A DNA stretch of 64,000 nt from Maratus speciosus. Lineage: Eukaryota; Arthropoda; Arachnida; Araneae; Salticidae. Shown piece by piece: positions 11,849 through 23,674 of this stretch. The stretch covers positions 37,748,352 to 37,812,351 of the forward strand of contig OZ010800.1 in assembly GCA_963932465.1 (NCBI GenBank), read 5' to 3'. Made by a program: the position numbers and the translations under genes. Below the pieces are notes generated by a model. The model saw only the letters and a program-made list of their open reading frames with translations. It was not told where the DNA came from and searched no databases. Each line of letters begins with the position of its first letter. Position 1 is the stretch's first letter.

Positions 11849-12936
11849 TATTTACTTTGTTTTTATTTTTATTATTCTGTGTAAGAACTAGTTGTAAACA
11901 GTTAAGATGACACCCATTAAAATCAGTGCTTCAGACCTAAAGTAATTGCATTTTTGAATATTGTCGCTGGAAAGAAAAAATAAAATGAAATTATTTAATA
12001 AATTTGCTAAACTGATCCAGGCGATGGGATCCAAAACTAGAGGTTTCAAAATGGAATTTAAACTCAATTTATATCAGAAGGATTTATGAATGCAAATTTT
12101 TCTTTCTTTGGCTCATGTTTGCAAAGAACAATGGTGATCCAAGACGTGTGAATAACTACTGTGTACTACTTTATCAGATCTAACTAAAAGCAGTAAAAAT
12201 GCTTACAATCACATTTAAATTTCATATTAGAATTGATTTTGCTAAGAAAGGTAGATACTGCCCACAAGAGTTTCAAAATTTTGTCTGGTAAGGGGCTGTA
12301 CATATATAACGTTATCAACATTTTGATAATTTTGGATCTCCTCCCCTCTTTACGTTATCATCCCTAGTCACATCTGCTTTCTTTTCTTTTGCCATTTTAA
12401 AACAAGAAAACAATCTCTAAATGTGAGTAATTGCAAACTAGTAGAGACTTATTTAACACAAAATCTTACAGCATTTGAATGTAAAGAAAAACTGCAAATA
12501 ATAAATTTTTGGACTCTATATATTCTTTTTTTAATGAATCTGTAACACAAGCCAGAGAAAGAAAAAAAGAGATTTCCTCTGAATGTAAAGGACAAGTTTA
12601 TAATTTTTGAAGGGGAAGCAGCCCCCCCCCCTTCTTTAAAAGACAGCTTTGACATACATGGAAATTTCGGCTATAGGACAGTTACAATTAATAATAATAA
12701 TTAATTCTTATGGCATAGTTTTTTGATGAAGATACTTTTTTCTTATAAACTTAGCATTCATAAAACTAAAATTACTATTCTTTTTAAGTTTTCAATAAAT
12801 TCTTTAATTTGAAAAATTCATTTTTATAATGACAAACCATTGGAATTTTTTTAACAATACAAATTATATTCACGATACCAAAAAATCCATTAAAGTGACA
12901 TTTGTTGCAACAAGAATCCACTAAATATTTAATAAG
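11849..12936. other. AT-rich spacer downstream of pelo, with one solo repeat
   Basis: Mostly unstructured AT-rich DNA. At 12292-12357 there is a GGGGCTGTACATATATAACG block followed by a GGATCTCCTCCCC block. A same-orientation copy lies at 56539-56605. It looks like a dispersed element end, unassigned. Confidence 0.5.
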
Positions 12937-13144
12937 TGATTTATCACATTGCCAATTAAGTATAGAACCAACAGAGTGAAAAATGTCCAAGGCGGGAATC
13001 AAACCCGGAACCCTTGGAATCTACTCGTCGCTTAAATGGTACAGAACACTTGGAGCGATATACCAAGGGTTCTGGGTTCGATTCCCAGCTTGGACATTTT
13101 TCACTCTGTTGGTTCTACACTTAGTTAGCAATGTGATAAATCAC
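12937..13144. repeat. Palindrome with tRNA-like pol III boxes
   Basis: The left arm (12937-13017) and right arm (13063-13144) are inverted copies about 90% identical over some 80 bp, separated by a 45-bp spacer. The right arm holds a perfect T-arm hairpin (CTGGG, loop TTCGATT, CCCAG) with the B-box GGTTCGATTCC at 13075-13085. A weak A-box-like TCGCTTAAATGG lies in the spacer at 13028-13039. The left arm has the diverged inverted B-box. There is no matching 5' acceptor stem outside the palindrome, so it is not a normal tRNA gene. A tRNA-derived SINE that duplicated head-on, or a foldback element, fits best. Confidence 0.7.
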
Positions 13145-13261
13145 GTATTAAGTATTCAATAATTTTGAGCATGCTGAAAATTAATTAAAATTATATACGA
13201 GAGTCTACTGCATACTGCTTTAAATTACACACAAGCACTTCTTTCAGAACAGCCTATAAAC

Positions 13262-13267
13262 TTTATT
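13262..13267 (-). promoter_or_regulatory. pelo: Likely pelo polyadenylation signal
   Basis: AATAAA on the minus strand, about 100 bases past the pelo stop codon at 13369-13371. It is the first canonical hexamer I see in a suitable position. The DNA is AT-rich, so a chance match cannot be excluded. Confidence 0.5.
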
Positions 13268-13368
13268 TATACAAGTTTATATATACAAGTTAATAAATAA
13301 ATACAGATTGCGTTGTTATAATTTAATCTGTCCGTCCCATTTTAAAATTGGTCTAATGACTTTAAACA

Positions 13369-13451
13369 TCACTGTTCTGTATCAGAATCATCGTCTTCAA
13401 TTTCCATTGGAAACCTTAATATGGCTGCTATGCCTGTCAGCTGATCTAGTT
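13369..13451 (-). CDS. pelo: Pelota, last coding exon
   Basis: This exon encodes the C-terminal end of pelota (Dom34). That protein binds the A site of stalled ribosomes with the GTPase HBS1L, in the cytoplasm, and promotes subunit splitting and no-go or non-stop mRNA decay. The acceptor is ...TTTTTAG. Two bases complete the split Gln codon from the preceding exon; 26 more residues and TGA follow. The peptide contains LDQLTGIAAILRFPM, the highly conserved end of the eRF1-like domain 3. It then ends in an acidic tail (EIEDDDSDTEQ), as in other pelotas. Phase matches the exon at 23568-23674 exactly. Confidence 0.96.
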
Positions 13452-13682
13452 CTAAAAATAAAAATCATAATCAGTTTTACATTTCAAAAAGAAAAGAAAT
13501 GCCAGAGAATACATTCATTATTATTTTTTTTAAATCGTCTAAAATCATGCAGTCAGATATAATTGCTAAGCATTATCTTTACAAGTATGTAGTTTTTTCC
13601 AATTTTCATGCTGCTAAAAGACATTGCATTTAAAACAATGAAATAAAAATTTTAAAATTAATTTTTTAAAGATATTTATTAA

Positions 13683-14035
13683 CCCTTTGCACTCAAGGGC
13701 TCCGGAGCAGAGCCGTTTAAAATTTGTCTCCAAACACGAGAGCTCCGCTATGGATAATTTTGTGACTACTGTCTTGCAAATCATTGTAATGCAAATAATT
13801 TTGCGACACCTGTCTAGAAAAGCCAAGATTACATATTGGTAATTGCTTCGAGAGGTATCACACTTTGGATGATTACAAAATGTAATAATTTTATATTTAT
13901 TTATTTATTTTTTTATATATATATATATATCATAACATTTGTATTCATAAAGAATTTAAAAAAAAATAAAGATATAACTAAAATCGCTTCGAGTTGCTGG
14001 CAATACGAATGAAAAAAAACTTCAAGTGCAAAGGG
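13683..14035. mobile_element. TTAA-flanked MITE (piggyBac-type target)
   Basis: Inverted ends CCCTTTGCACTCAAG and the complement of CCCTTTGCACTTGAAG are each bordered by TTAA (13679-13682, 14036-14039). TTAA targets and CCC-starting ends are typical of piggyBac-superfamily elements. Length is 353 bp, with a (TA)n run inside and no transposase. Confidence 0.8.
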
Positions 14036-14437
14036 TTAAAAATACTTTTTTGAATCAAATTTATAAGAGGAGGTTCACCCAATATCACTTGATGTTTAGG
14101 GCATTTTCAGTAATTTCTTTTGTATTAATCAAGCACATAGAAAAAAGTGTTTTTTAGTACTGAATTTATTATACAGCACAAGATCTTTATGCACACCTTG
14201 AGGCTAGAAGTTTACAGAATTTTGCATCATATAAATTGCATTTCACACATCATAAAACTCATCTTGTAAACATGGCCAAATACGTCTGGAACATATCAAT
14301 ATACAGTAGAAGATTGTTATTACAGGGTATCTACAGAAATTCTAAAAAAAGTTCCCTGATTTTTCCATGATTTCCCTGACTATCTTTATCAGACTTCCCT
14401 GACATCCGCTATTAACAATACACATATGGTATTTTTT

Positions 14438-15034
14438 AGTGATGCAACGAATAGTGGTTTGGCCGAATAACCGAATACCGAATATTCGGCCAAGTTGCAG
14501 CCGAATATTCGGCCTATTCGGCCGCCGAATAATGAACTTATTTTTGCCTAAAAACAAAATATGGTATGAACTATATGCACAATTCTTGTATATTTCACAT
14601 TTAAAATGTATTGTTTTCTTTTAAAAAATTATTTATATACAAATTTTTAATTTTTTAAAGCATTATTTTACTCTGAAAAAATATTCGGCCATGTTCGGCC
14701 TAAAAATTGCCTCAATAATATAATTCAGACCCCCCCCCCCCCCAAAAAAAAAAAAAAATCTTAGCAAAAGTTCCTCATCAGGTACTGTCTAGTTACATTT
14801 TAATAGATATTATATGTGTTGTTGTTACATTTTAAAATAATGACAAAATTTTAAAAGTACTAGGAAACATAATTTTCAGCTTTCAGATGAAATAAAATAA
14901 AAAATAAGAAATCTTAATATCTTAAGAAAAACCACTGATAGAAAGGGTGAAAGGAATATCCTCTAAAATGGTGGAAAGAAATCACTGTAGACTTTATAAA
15001 GCTCACAATTAACAAAATTTTTATTTATCTTTAT

Positions 15035-15068
<34 letters not shown>

Positions 15069-16162
15069 GTTGATATAGTGAAGCTTCTTTAGAAAGTGCG
15101 CCTCAATGTGAAGAGTAAAAGAAATTAGTAATTTTCTTTCCCAGCCACTACTAGAAAGACAACAGCGTCCTTTGGGGTGGTGGGCGAAAAATTCGGAAGA
15201 CTTTCTAAACGTTTCACAATTAGCCAAAAAGTACCTTTCTGCACCAGGAAGTACCATATATAGTGAGAGGTTATTTTCAGAAGCAGGTAACATTTACGAA
15301 AAAAAAAAAAAAAAAGAAAGAAAGAAAGACTATCATCTGAGAATGCTGATTATTTCTGCATCACAATCTACGTTTATTGAAAACATTTTAACTGTTTTTT
15401 AAGGCATTACAATGCTATTCTTGAAAAAAATATCTAAAACGTAAATGCATACTAATTAAAAGAATTTAGTATTTACATTTCTTTCATTATTTAATAAGAA
15501 ATAGTAACAGACTTAAAAAAAATCACTTAAATTATATTTCACTTTTAAGCGTATTTTACTAAAAAAAAAAAAAAACAAACCCTTAACTATTGCAACATGT
15601 ACGACTTAAATATCTTATACATATAATACATCTATATCTAATCAATCATATATTTATGTTCTTTATAGGTATAATTCAAAATATTATTGAAAGAAATATT
15701 TTTTTATGTAACAAGGGTTAAATGTTAAACTTCACATTATGATTAAAAAAAAAAAAAAAATTGAATTAGCTTGTTACAGCTGTATTAAAACAATTTTGAA
15801 TAGATTAATTTTAAATTTAACAGATTATGTTAGCTTATTACAGATACTTTTTGTACTTACTGATACAGCATAATTTTTTTTTAACATGATTCCTAAATTA
15901 GCCTCTTATATAAAAATGGGTAGATAAAACCCATTCGGAGTATGAAAGTTAATGGAAAAAAAAGTGTTAGTTAATTTCAAATAAAATTTTCATTATATAT
16001 GATGAATATAAATTGTCAAATTAAAAAGTTATACTGTGTAAATATAAAAACATTTATTACAGTGTATTATTCGGCCAAGACCGAATAATGGACGTGATAT
16101 TTGGCCGAAGCCGAATATTCGGCAGACAGGCCGAATGGGCCGAATATTCGTTGCATCTTTAG
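14438..16162 (+). mobile_element. hAT transposon with perfect 8-bp TSD, nested
   Basis: TATTTTTT flanks both sides (14430-14437 and 16163-16170). The ends share GATGCAACGAATA followed by repeated CCGAATATTCGGCC motifs. The 1725-bp interior retains a recognisable hAT dimerisation segment at 15121-15402 but no complete transposase. It is a deletion derivative or an old copy. Confidence 0.87.
15121..15402 (+). pseudogene. hAT transposase C-terminal dimerisation relic
   Basis: The frame reads EISNFLSQPL, then PLGWWAKN, LAKKYLSAPGS and YSERLFSEAGNI. This is the classic hAT family C-terminal dimerisation signature (WW..N...LA..YL..P.S...SERLFS.AG). An expanded poly-A/GAAA tract then interrupts it and the frame ends at 15402. 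Nothing upstream in the element gives the catalytic DDE blocks. Inactive remnant of the nested hAT. Confidence 0.85.
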
Positions 16163-17694
16163 TATTTTTTCCTGTATGCTGATTCCTCATATAACACACT
16201 TGTCCAGCTTGCTAATATCTCATTTAGTACTGCCTAATACTCATTAAGTATTAGTTGACAGTTTTATAAATCGGAACTCAAAATTTAGTCCAACAACTTC
16301 ATATAGTGGCCAATGGATATATATATGGTGACAAGAAAATTTCCTCATTTTCTGAAAAATATTCAGTTCTAAGACTTATCTACATCTGACGGGATAGCTA
16401 ATTGGATTAGCTGACCTCCTGGTCAGGTTATGCTAATGTATCATTTAAAATTTTTTTTAATGGGTAAATTGCCTTCAATATAAGCACTATCTACAGAAAA
16501 TGAAGACATCTGATCACCTTAATTTGTATATATCAAAAACTCACACTATGCACATCTTTTAAAAAATATAACATGGATGAATCAGTCTCGTTGGCAAGGT
16601 GAAAATGCAAATGTTTTTACATATAGACACATTTCCTTCATTTGAATATCTTTACAAAGTTCCCTGATTTTTCCAGATTGATAAACCTCCCTGATTTTTC
16701 CATGATTCCCTGATTTCCAGATTTTGTAGACAGCCTATTATATTGCATTCCTTAGGACCAGAAGTTGTGCAGATTATAAGTTTTTGCATAATGTAGATCA
16801 TTTCTGCTATTGTTAAATTACTTTATAATCATGATCCATATATACTTGGATCAACTTATCCATTATATTATATCATCCAGTTCCAATTTTTTAAAATTTA
16901 ATAGCAATTTTTTCATTAAAAAACTTTGAATTAAACAGATAAAGATGAAATAATGTCTGAAATTTAGGTAGCAATACTTTTACAATGTAGATTGCAGGAA
17001 CTTCTTAACTGCAAAATTCATTGTTTACATTTGAAAAGTTGTGCATTAAATAGAAAATTGCATAATATACTGTGTTATAAAGATCTGTATTTTCACCAAG
17101 TTGCATGAATATTTTTATACAAAAATGTTGATATTTTAATCCACTAAATACCTTCAAGGTTGACCAAGTACAGCATGCTCAATAAATTGGTGTATGTGAT
17201 TATGCTTTCAATAATTATCTGAAACAAAAAATTCACAGGGATTCTTGAAATATATTAAATTAGAAGCCAAACCTAAAATTGCTAAAATAATTCAAAATTT
17301 CACAAAATAGCATCTATGTGTAGTTCAAAGTCAATTTTTGGCCCTAATCTTTATTTTTCAAAATTTAAAAAAATTGAAATTATTAAACATTTAAATTTTT
17401 TTAAAGTTTGTTGTCATCCAACGAAAAAGTCTAGCTTTTGATTTTAAAAAACAAAAATCAATAGTTTAAATGGTTTGTGTCTAAACACATACACTGATTT
17501 TAAAAAAAAGTTTGTTTCAAGAAAAATGTATGTTGCCATTCATGACATTGGTCCATTAAACTGGTTGTCACAACTTAAATATTGGATGGAACAAAAAACA
17601 GTTTTGAGGGCATATTTTATACATTTTAAGAGTTCAAAAAATGCAAAAAAAAAAATTGATTTTTTGTAAATTTTATTGGAGAATCTCCCATTAA

Positions 17695-17876
17695 CCCCTT
17701 CGAGATGAGCATCTTTATGGAATTTTTAATCTTTAATCACCGGTTTTATAAAACAGAAATTTTTGCCTATTTGAATCGCAAAAATGCTCTGATTAAAGGC
17801 AAAATTTACAATAACAATTTACACAGATTCTGAGCATCTTACATGGCACAAATACCGGTCCCTCATCCCCAAGGGG
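17695..17876. mobile_element. TTAA-flanked MITE
   Basis: The ends CCCCTT and AAGGGG are bordered by TTAA (17691-17694, 17877-17880). The interior contains AAAAATGCTCTGATTAAA, which is also inside the TTAA element at 55412-55609, so the two belong to one family. Length is 182 bp; no coding capacity. Confidence 0.75.
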
Positions 17877-17912
17877 TTAAAAGCAGTTTTTAAATTCAAA
17901 TTGACTACTTTC

Positions 17913-20389
17913 CAGGGTTGGTAACCCCCCCCCCCCCCATTTTTTTTTTGGTTTAAACCAGGTTTTTTTTTGGTTTAAACTGGGTTTTTTAAAATACATT
18001 TTCCTATTACATATACATGCATATTTATTGATAAAAATAAACATTGTTGGATATATAAGTAATATAACTTCATTTAAAAATAATTTAAATTAAATAATCA
18101 CAGGTTGCATGCAGAAAATTGAAATCATTTAAAATTTAAACATTTTTAGTAAAGATATGTCTTGTGTTCTATGAATAAAATGCTCTACATAGTGAAACAT
18201 TGATACTTTGAAAATCTTAATAAACAATCTTTTGATTGCTAGTAGTACTGTAAATAAATATAGGGTGTAGTTTCATAAATATAATATACTTTCCCATGGC
18301 TATTCAAAATAATTTCTTTGAAATATTTTCAATCTGAGATATATGATTTTTCTGTTAGAACTACATGACTAATTAACACTACATGAACAATTATCTTTTA
18401 TTGAAAGTAAAGCTTTTCATAAAGAATTCCTGGAATGATTTGAATTTAGCAGTAGAGTCTTCACATGTTTCAAGTGTATCATGTTTTCATGTTCATTTGA
18501 CACTCCTCCTCAGAAACTGCCAGGTTAAAAAAAAAAAAGAAAAGAAAAAGGCGACAGTAAAATAAAACAGGAGTACCCATTTACCAGCTCCTTAGACTAC
18601 TGAAAACATTGATCTTAAAATGGAAAGTAGATTTATAAAAGTAGTCATCCACTAAGACATTTAAACAGCCATCAGACTAAATACACAGGCTTTTTTTCTA
18701 AGCTCTGTTATAATACGTATTACTTTTAAATGTCTAAATTAAATAGTATATCTTTTTGGGCATTTTTATGAGACTTCTTTTTTATTATGTCTCAAGCGAA
18801 ACTTATCTCGATTTTCCCCCATTTTTTTGTCAGATCTAAATAGTGGACTTGATAATGCAATAGATGATTTAAATGTATCTTATTGCATATTTTAGTTAAA
18901 AGTAAACAGGTGCTTCACTAGCAAGCAATTTTTCAGTGTTCTCTTATTTGATTTCATATCTTGAGTCAAAGCATTTTTTACTCAAGGCTGTTCCCAAATC
19001 CAAAAGGGCAACTTTATGACAAGTTTTAATTTATTTTTGTTCGGAATTGCATGAAACTAGTAGATGCTGTTGTTCAGAAACCATATAATGAAACTGTGTT
19101 TTCCTTTTTTTTTTTTTTTTTTTTTGCAAACACAATAGATCTTTCAGAAAATATTGTCAAAGTGGGCATTTTGAACCGAATTTCCACGTGAAAGAAGAAT
19201 AACCGCTCAAGGAAGATTAAAAACACCTTTGTGTCACATGATCAAAATTGCTTATAACTCAATAGGTAATTTATTCGTCAAAAATGGAAAACACAGTTCG
19301 ATTCCGAATCGCTTCCATTGCCAGGCCTTCCAATTTTATTTCTTTTCATTAAAAAATGAATTTGTAAATGTGTCAAAGCGTTTTGCGCTTGTTGAGTAGA
19401 GCAGTTGAGAACAGCCTTAAAAGATAATCTCCCCAATCAAGAAAACTTTCTTTTATAGCTTGACCGAAATCTTAAAGGTAATTTTATGTTATTAATTGTA
19501 AATAATCTGCGTTTTCCCAAAGGAAAATATTTTATTCAAAATATTGAATATTTTAAATCTATTTTATCTTTGCTAAAATCCCATGTTTTAAATTTTCTCT
19601 TTAGAGCTTCAGGTATATTCATCAACTCATGCATTTTGCATTCTACATGCATACAAATATAACATAGACTCACTTTGTCTCACGGTGACTGCTGGGATAA
19701 GACTGTTAAAAGTAGAAATTATTTATAACCAATAATTTGAAACACTTAAATTATAAAAATGAGAAAATATTATATTAGATTTTCTTCTAAAAAACCAGTT
19801 GGTTAACCAATTGATTTAAACTGTGCCAACCGTGCTGGTAACAGAATAAAATCATAATGCAAAACCCAATAGCCATGACACAGCAAAGAAAACTCACAGC
19901 CAATCATTAATTAGCATACAGAACAAAGAGTAATCAATGGAGAGAATTACTTATGATTGTCTCATTATTGAGGCATAATGTAATCCTTAGTAAATCTTAA
20001 CTAATCAAGCAATCGAAGTAATAAAAGTGTATTTTTAGTACTACCAATTTCTACCAATTCTACCATTTTGGCTATTTTGAAAAATAAAAGGCTTAAAAAA
20101 GAAGAAGAAAGAAAACTAACTACTTGTTTTTTTCTTCGCAGCTAATTTTAGAAAAATTAGTTAGTCTGCCATGTAGATTTAAAGCTTATACGAAAAGTTT
20201 GATTGATTAAAAAGGTTTGTCACTTTACAAATTTATTAATTCATCATTTTTCTAAAGCTTTGCTTGTAGCTTCTGCATAACTTTGATTTTGCATTTTTCA
20301 ATAATATGCAAAATAAAGGAAAACATTAGGCAAAAAGAGGAAAAAACCAGATGAAAAAAAAACCATTTGGTTTAAACCAAACAACCCTG
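17913..20389. mobile_element. hAT element with perfect 8-bp TSD CTACTTTC
   Basis: The ends CAGGGTTGG and the complement of CAGGGTTGTTTGG are followed by GGTTTAAACC motifs. CTACTTTC is duplicated exactly at 17905-17912 and 20390-20397. The element is 2477 bp with no recognisable transposase. It contains another element at 18984-19418, and an internal inverted end of the same family at about 19790-19840 (GTGCCAACCGTGCTG). That end may mark an internal rearrangement or a nested related copy. Confidence 0.88.
18984..19418. mobile_element. MITE with AAGGCTGTTC ends, nested in a hAT
   Basis: AAGGCTGTTCCCAA at the left and the complement of AAGGCTGTTCTCAA at the right; 435 bp. No clear target duplication, no coding capacity. 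Part of its interior (GGCATTTTGAACCGAATTTC and GCTTATAACTCAATA) recurs diverged at about 22690, and inverted at about 54480. Confidence 0.65.
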
Positions 20390-20887
20390 CTACTTTCAGC
20401 TGCATGTCTCAATTCCTATTTATTAACACATAAGATTAGAAGGTCTTTTTATTCAGAAACTGTGAAATCAAATAGCATATTTCTTTTTTTTGAGAAAGGC
20501 AAAGGATCTTTCAGAAAATGGTGTTAAATCCTTGACCTCTAGGCTTAATATAACTGGTGAAGAGCTATATACCAGGCTATGGGGTGTAAAATGTATGTGT
20601 CATAAAACTCACCTTCGACCAATGCCCTGTTACATCAGTTGCATATCACAGACCTTGTTATGTGGGGAGGAAAATTTACCAAAATAGAAAAATTTCCAGA
20701 AACTTTTCCACTATGTTTTTCCGGAAAATTTTAATTGTCAAACAGGCAATTTTTTATTGGACATATTTGAACTTTTCATATTTTCTTTCATTAGTCAATT
20801 TCTGTACCATTTAAACAAAAACTACAGGTTATAATTCTGACTTTGTAATCCACATGAATAACATTGTTTGAATCTGTTTTACTAAAA

Positions 20888-21291
20888 GCTCTGCTGCACT
20901 GAAACTCCCCATTCATGAAATCTCATGTTACCTTATGGGAAAACTTTGAAGAGCAATTGCTCAACCTAATATAATTATTAAAATACTGTTTACACAATCA
21001 GAAAGTAGACATCAGATGCCGATGATGTGCGTTTTTAAAAATTATCTCCATAAATTTTAAGTACATAAAAAATCCCTATAAACTTTGAAATTTCCATTTG
21101 ATTAAATTTTATAATCTTCTAGAAATGTACGTGGAATATTTTAAAAAATGCACATCATTGGTAGTTGATGTCTACTTTCTGATGGTGAAAACGGTATTTT
21201 AATAATTATATTAGGTAATGAGTCATCGTGCTTCCAAATTTTCCAATAGGCTAACATGAGATTTCGCAATTGGGGAGTTTCAGAGCAGCGA
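20888..21291. repeat. Foldback inverted repeat
   Basis: Arms of about 170 bp, inverted copies of each other, flank a short centre near 21090. Shared blocks include TGAAACTCCCCA, AAATCTCATGTTA, CCTAATATAATTATTAAAAT and CAGAAAGTAGACATCA. Identity is high in blocks, with small gaps. It is consistent with a hairpin MITE. No coding frame. Confidence 0.8.
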
Positions 21292-21529
21292 CACCTTAAG
21301 ATTTGTAACTATTTAATTTGCAACTCATAACAAGTCAATTCACCCAATTTCATAATAAAAGAGCACTCACAGAAAATGAATCACCCATTTTTCTTGCTAT
21401 TTGATAAACAAAGTAATGAGGTAGTGGCAGAGGCCAGAAGATTTCACCACTGTATTAGCTGCTGCAGCTATGAATTCCCCTCATGTAAACAGCACTAGAT
21501 TGGGATAAAAAAAATTCATTCTTCTCCCT

Positions 21530-22030
21530 GCCAGGAATAATGGGTAACCAGAAAAAAAATAAGAGTGTGGAAACATTTTGTTGAAGTCCATGAAGGCAAC
21601 AAAATTATTGGTAAATGCAAATATTGTGATCAAACATATGCAAATAATGCCATGATACTGTGGACAACATTTGTCAGAAGATGATTTAATGGCAGCTATT
21701 GAAACCGTAATCAAAGTTTCTAAAAACACTCCTGATATAAATAAAGTTACAGTGATGTCAGATATAGCAGAATACTTGGCAAAACAAAAGCTCTGGAGTA
21801 GGGACATTATTTGGAAAGCTGCCAGTAAAATATCCCCCAACAACTTGGTGGAAAGGCTATTACAGTATAAGAGAAGTATCTAGGGTTGCAATCAGAATTT
21901 TGACTGTTTCACCAATAGCTGCTTCATGTGAATGAAATTGGAAGACTTTAGCAACATAAAACCAAAAAAAGAGAAATAGATTGACAGATGAATGCACTAC
22001 GAAGCTGTGATCAGGTTTCATAAAATTTTC
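21530..22030 (+). pseudogene. BED-finger / hAT transposase relic
   Basis: The first part (about 21570-21655) reads VWKHFVEVHEGN and GKCKYCDQTYANN, a BED-type zinc finger start. The next part (21671-21883) keeps an open frame. A segment after it reads RILTVSPIAASCE, stop, NWKT, and KKRNRLTDECTTKL, which matches the 'P.TSAASER.WST...KKRNRL....KL' C-terminus of hAT transposases. In-frame stops occur at the expected R/S position and before NQKK. The central catalytic region is absent, so it is an internally deleted dead copy. Confidence 0.75.
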
Positions 22031-23567
22031 ATTTGCTAAGCGATGACAATGTCAGGCTTTCAAATTCTGATTCTAAGCATGATCTATTAAAGGAACACAC
22101 AGAAACAAAATCTTCACTTAGTAGCAGCAATTCTGTTTTAGCCCTATGCTCTCCAGTTCTGAGAGTAGCACAGAAAGTTAGGACATCAACGACATGGAAT
22201 CTTGGTGTTTCCACAGTTAGAAAAATGTTTGTAGAAAAAATTGCAATCAAAATCATATTATATTCAATTTCTTTCCACAAATTCTTAAATGTATAAACTT
22301 TGGTCATTTGTTTTGATTTTCAAGACATTTTTATAGTAATTCAGCTTTTTCATGAAATGTGCCAGAATCATTAATAAAAAAAATCCATTTTATTTTTTGT
22401 AGAGATATATGTAGTTTTTAGTACATATTGTTTTTCATTTCAGATATTCATAGATCAATTTAGTAAATAAAATATTTTGTCTAATATGGTATTTTTTAAT
22501 TAATTGCTGAGACATTTTATATATGCATAGTAGTTATTAAAAATTTTCCAGAAAACCCACAACTCTACACAAACCAATCCAGTTCAAATATGCAACCATT
22601 ACTGTGTAGTGAACGACATGTATGTCACAGTCGTTGATTACTGAAATGAGGGGATGTTTGCAGTGTACATCATGAAGATCAAGGGGTTAAAGTTGGCATT
22701 TTGAACCAAATTTCTAGAGGTGGCAGTCCAAGAAAGCTCATCATGAAACAGCGATCACTTATAATTAAAAATGCAGTACATTTGCTGAAAAATGAAAACA
22801 GTTTTAAATTTCAAATCACTTCGATAGTCATGCTTACCGATTTCATGCTTTTACACTTAACCTGTTGGCAGGCTTACCAATTTTCAGTTAATGCAACTTT
22901 TTAACAACAGAATGCCAGGCAGAATTTTAAACTGAGTCTGAATGCATCAAAAAGTTTTGCATTGTTGATGGGGGGATATTTTTAAAGAACGATATTAAAG
23001 AGAAATTAAAGCTTAATTGTAAAGTATACCATGGAAATGATAATTTCTACAATAATAAATTTTTAAAAATATTTTATAGCAAAATATATGTTCATAGTCT
23101 GTAGTTATCTGTTGAACCTGATTTCAGAAACTGTAGAAAAAAAACAAACAGAAGTATCTCAAATATTTATATACATTTTTTTATGAATCTTACTGTTGTT
23201 CTTGCCAACAATGCAAAATCTACAGAAACACAAGTAATTTGACTTATGAAATTTGGAAGGACTTTTATGTATGGCCAAGTATTAGTCATATGTGTATTTG
23301 TGGCAATTGAGTATTGTGATAAATTTTGAAAATCTAAGATAAAAATCCATTGAATGGACATTGTATAACAGTTTAGCTATGTCTTTACATTATTTTACTT
23401 CTTCTGCTTCATAACATTACTTTTACGCCCCTTAAGTTGTAAGATATTATATAGTAAGATTCAAGGACTCTGTCAGACAAAAGGATGCTAAAAATGGCAC
23501 CAAATATTTAAATGGTTAGGAACTATTGTGCTAAAACATTATTAAAATAAAAATTCAAACATCTTAC

Positions 23568-23674
23568 GTTCACCAGAAGGGTGCAAGCTTGAAAACATTT
23601 TTACATCTCCACCACTCTCTCGAACACTATCAACAAGCCCAACATACATCTTTCTTTGAGCTACATCATTGCAT
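23568..23674 (-). CDS. pelo: Pelota, penultimate coding exon
   Basis: One base completes the split Arg codon, 35 codons follow, then one base of a Gln codon: 107 bp in all. Acceptor TTCTTCTAG and donor GTAAGA are both good. The peptide has CNDVAQRKMYVGLVDSV, then GGDVKMFSSLHPSGE, corresponding to the eRF1-like domain 3 core of pelota that contacts HBS1L and ABCE1 (family knowledge). The next exon in the transcript is 13369-13451, about 10 kb away. Confidence 0.97.

Larger units (their letters stand above)
14323..16736. mobile_element. hAT-like element (CAGGGTATCTACAG ends), host of an inner hAT
   Basis: The left end is CAGGGTATCTACAGAAAT; the right end is the complement of AGGCTGTCTACAAAAT. 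Both ends carry subterminal CCCTGATTTTTCC and CATGATT(T)CCCTGA motifs, which supports pairing them. The 8-bp flanks do not match cleanly. Most of the interior is the younger insertion at 14438-16162. Confidence 0.7.
13452..23567 (-). other. pelo: Pelo last intron, about 10.1 kb
   Basis: Minus-strand donor GTAAGA (at 23567 downward) and acceptor TTTTTAG (at 13452). It contains TTAA elements, three hAT-type elements, a foldback repeat and a BED/hAT relic (separate entries). No host exon was recognised. Stretches such as 16740-17690 and 22310-23560 are plain AT-rich DNA, apart from a repeat at about 22685-22880 that is also seen diverged at 19150-19330 and, inverted, at 54400-54570. Confidence 0.85.

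Noticed and set aside
13018..13090. Possible tRNA gene
   Set aside because: A perfect T-arm and B box exist, but the acceptor stem partner, a proper D-arm and a seven-base anticodon loop are missing; the T-arm belongs to a palindrome.
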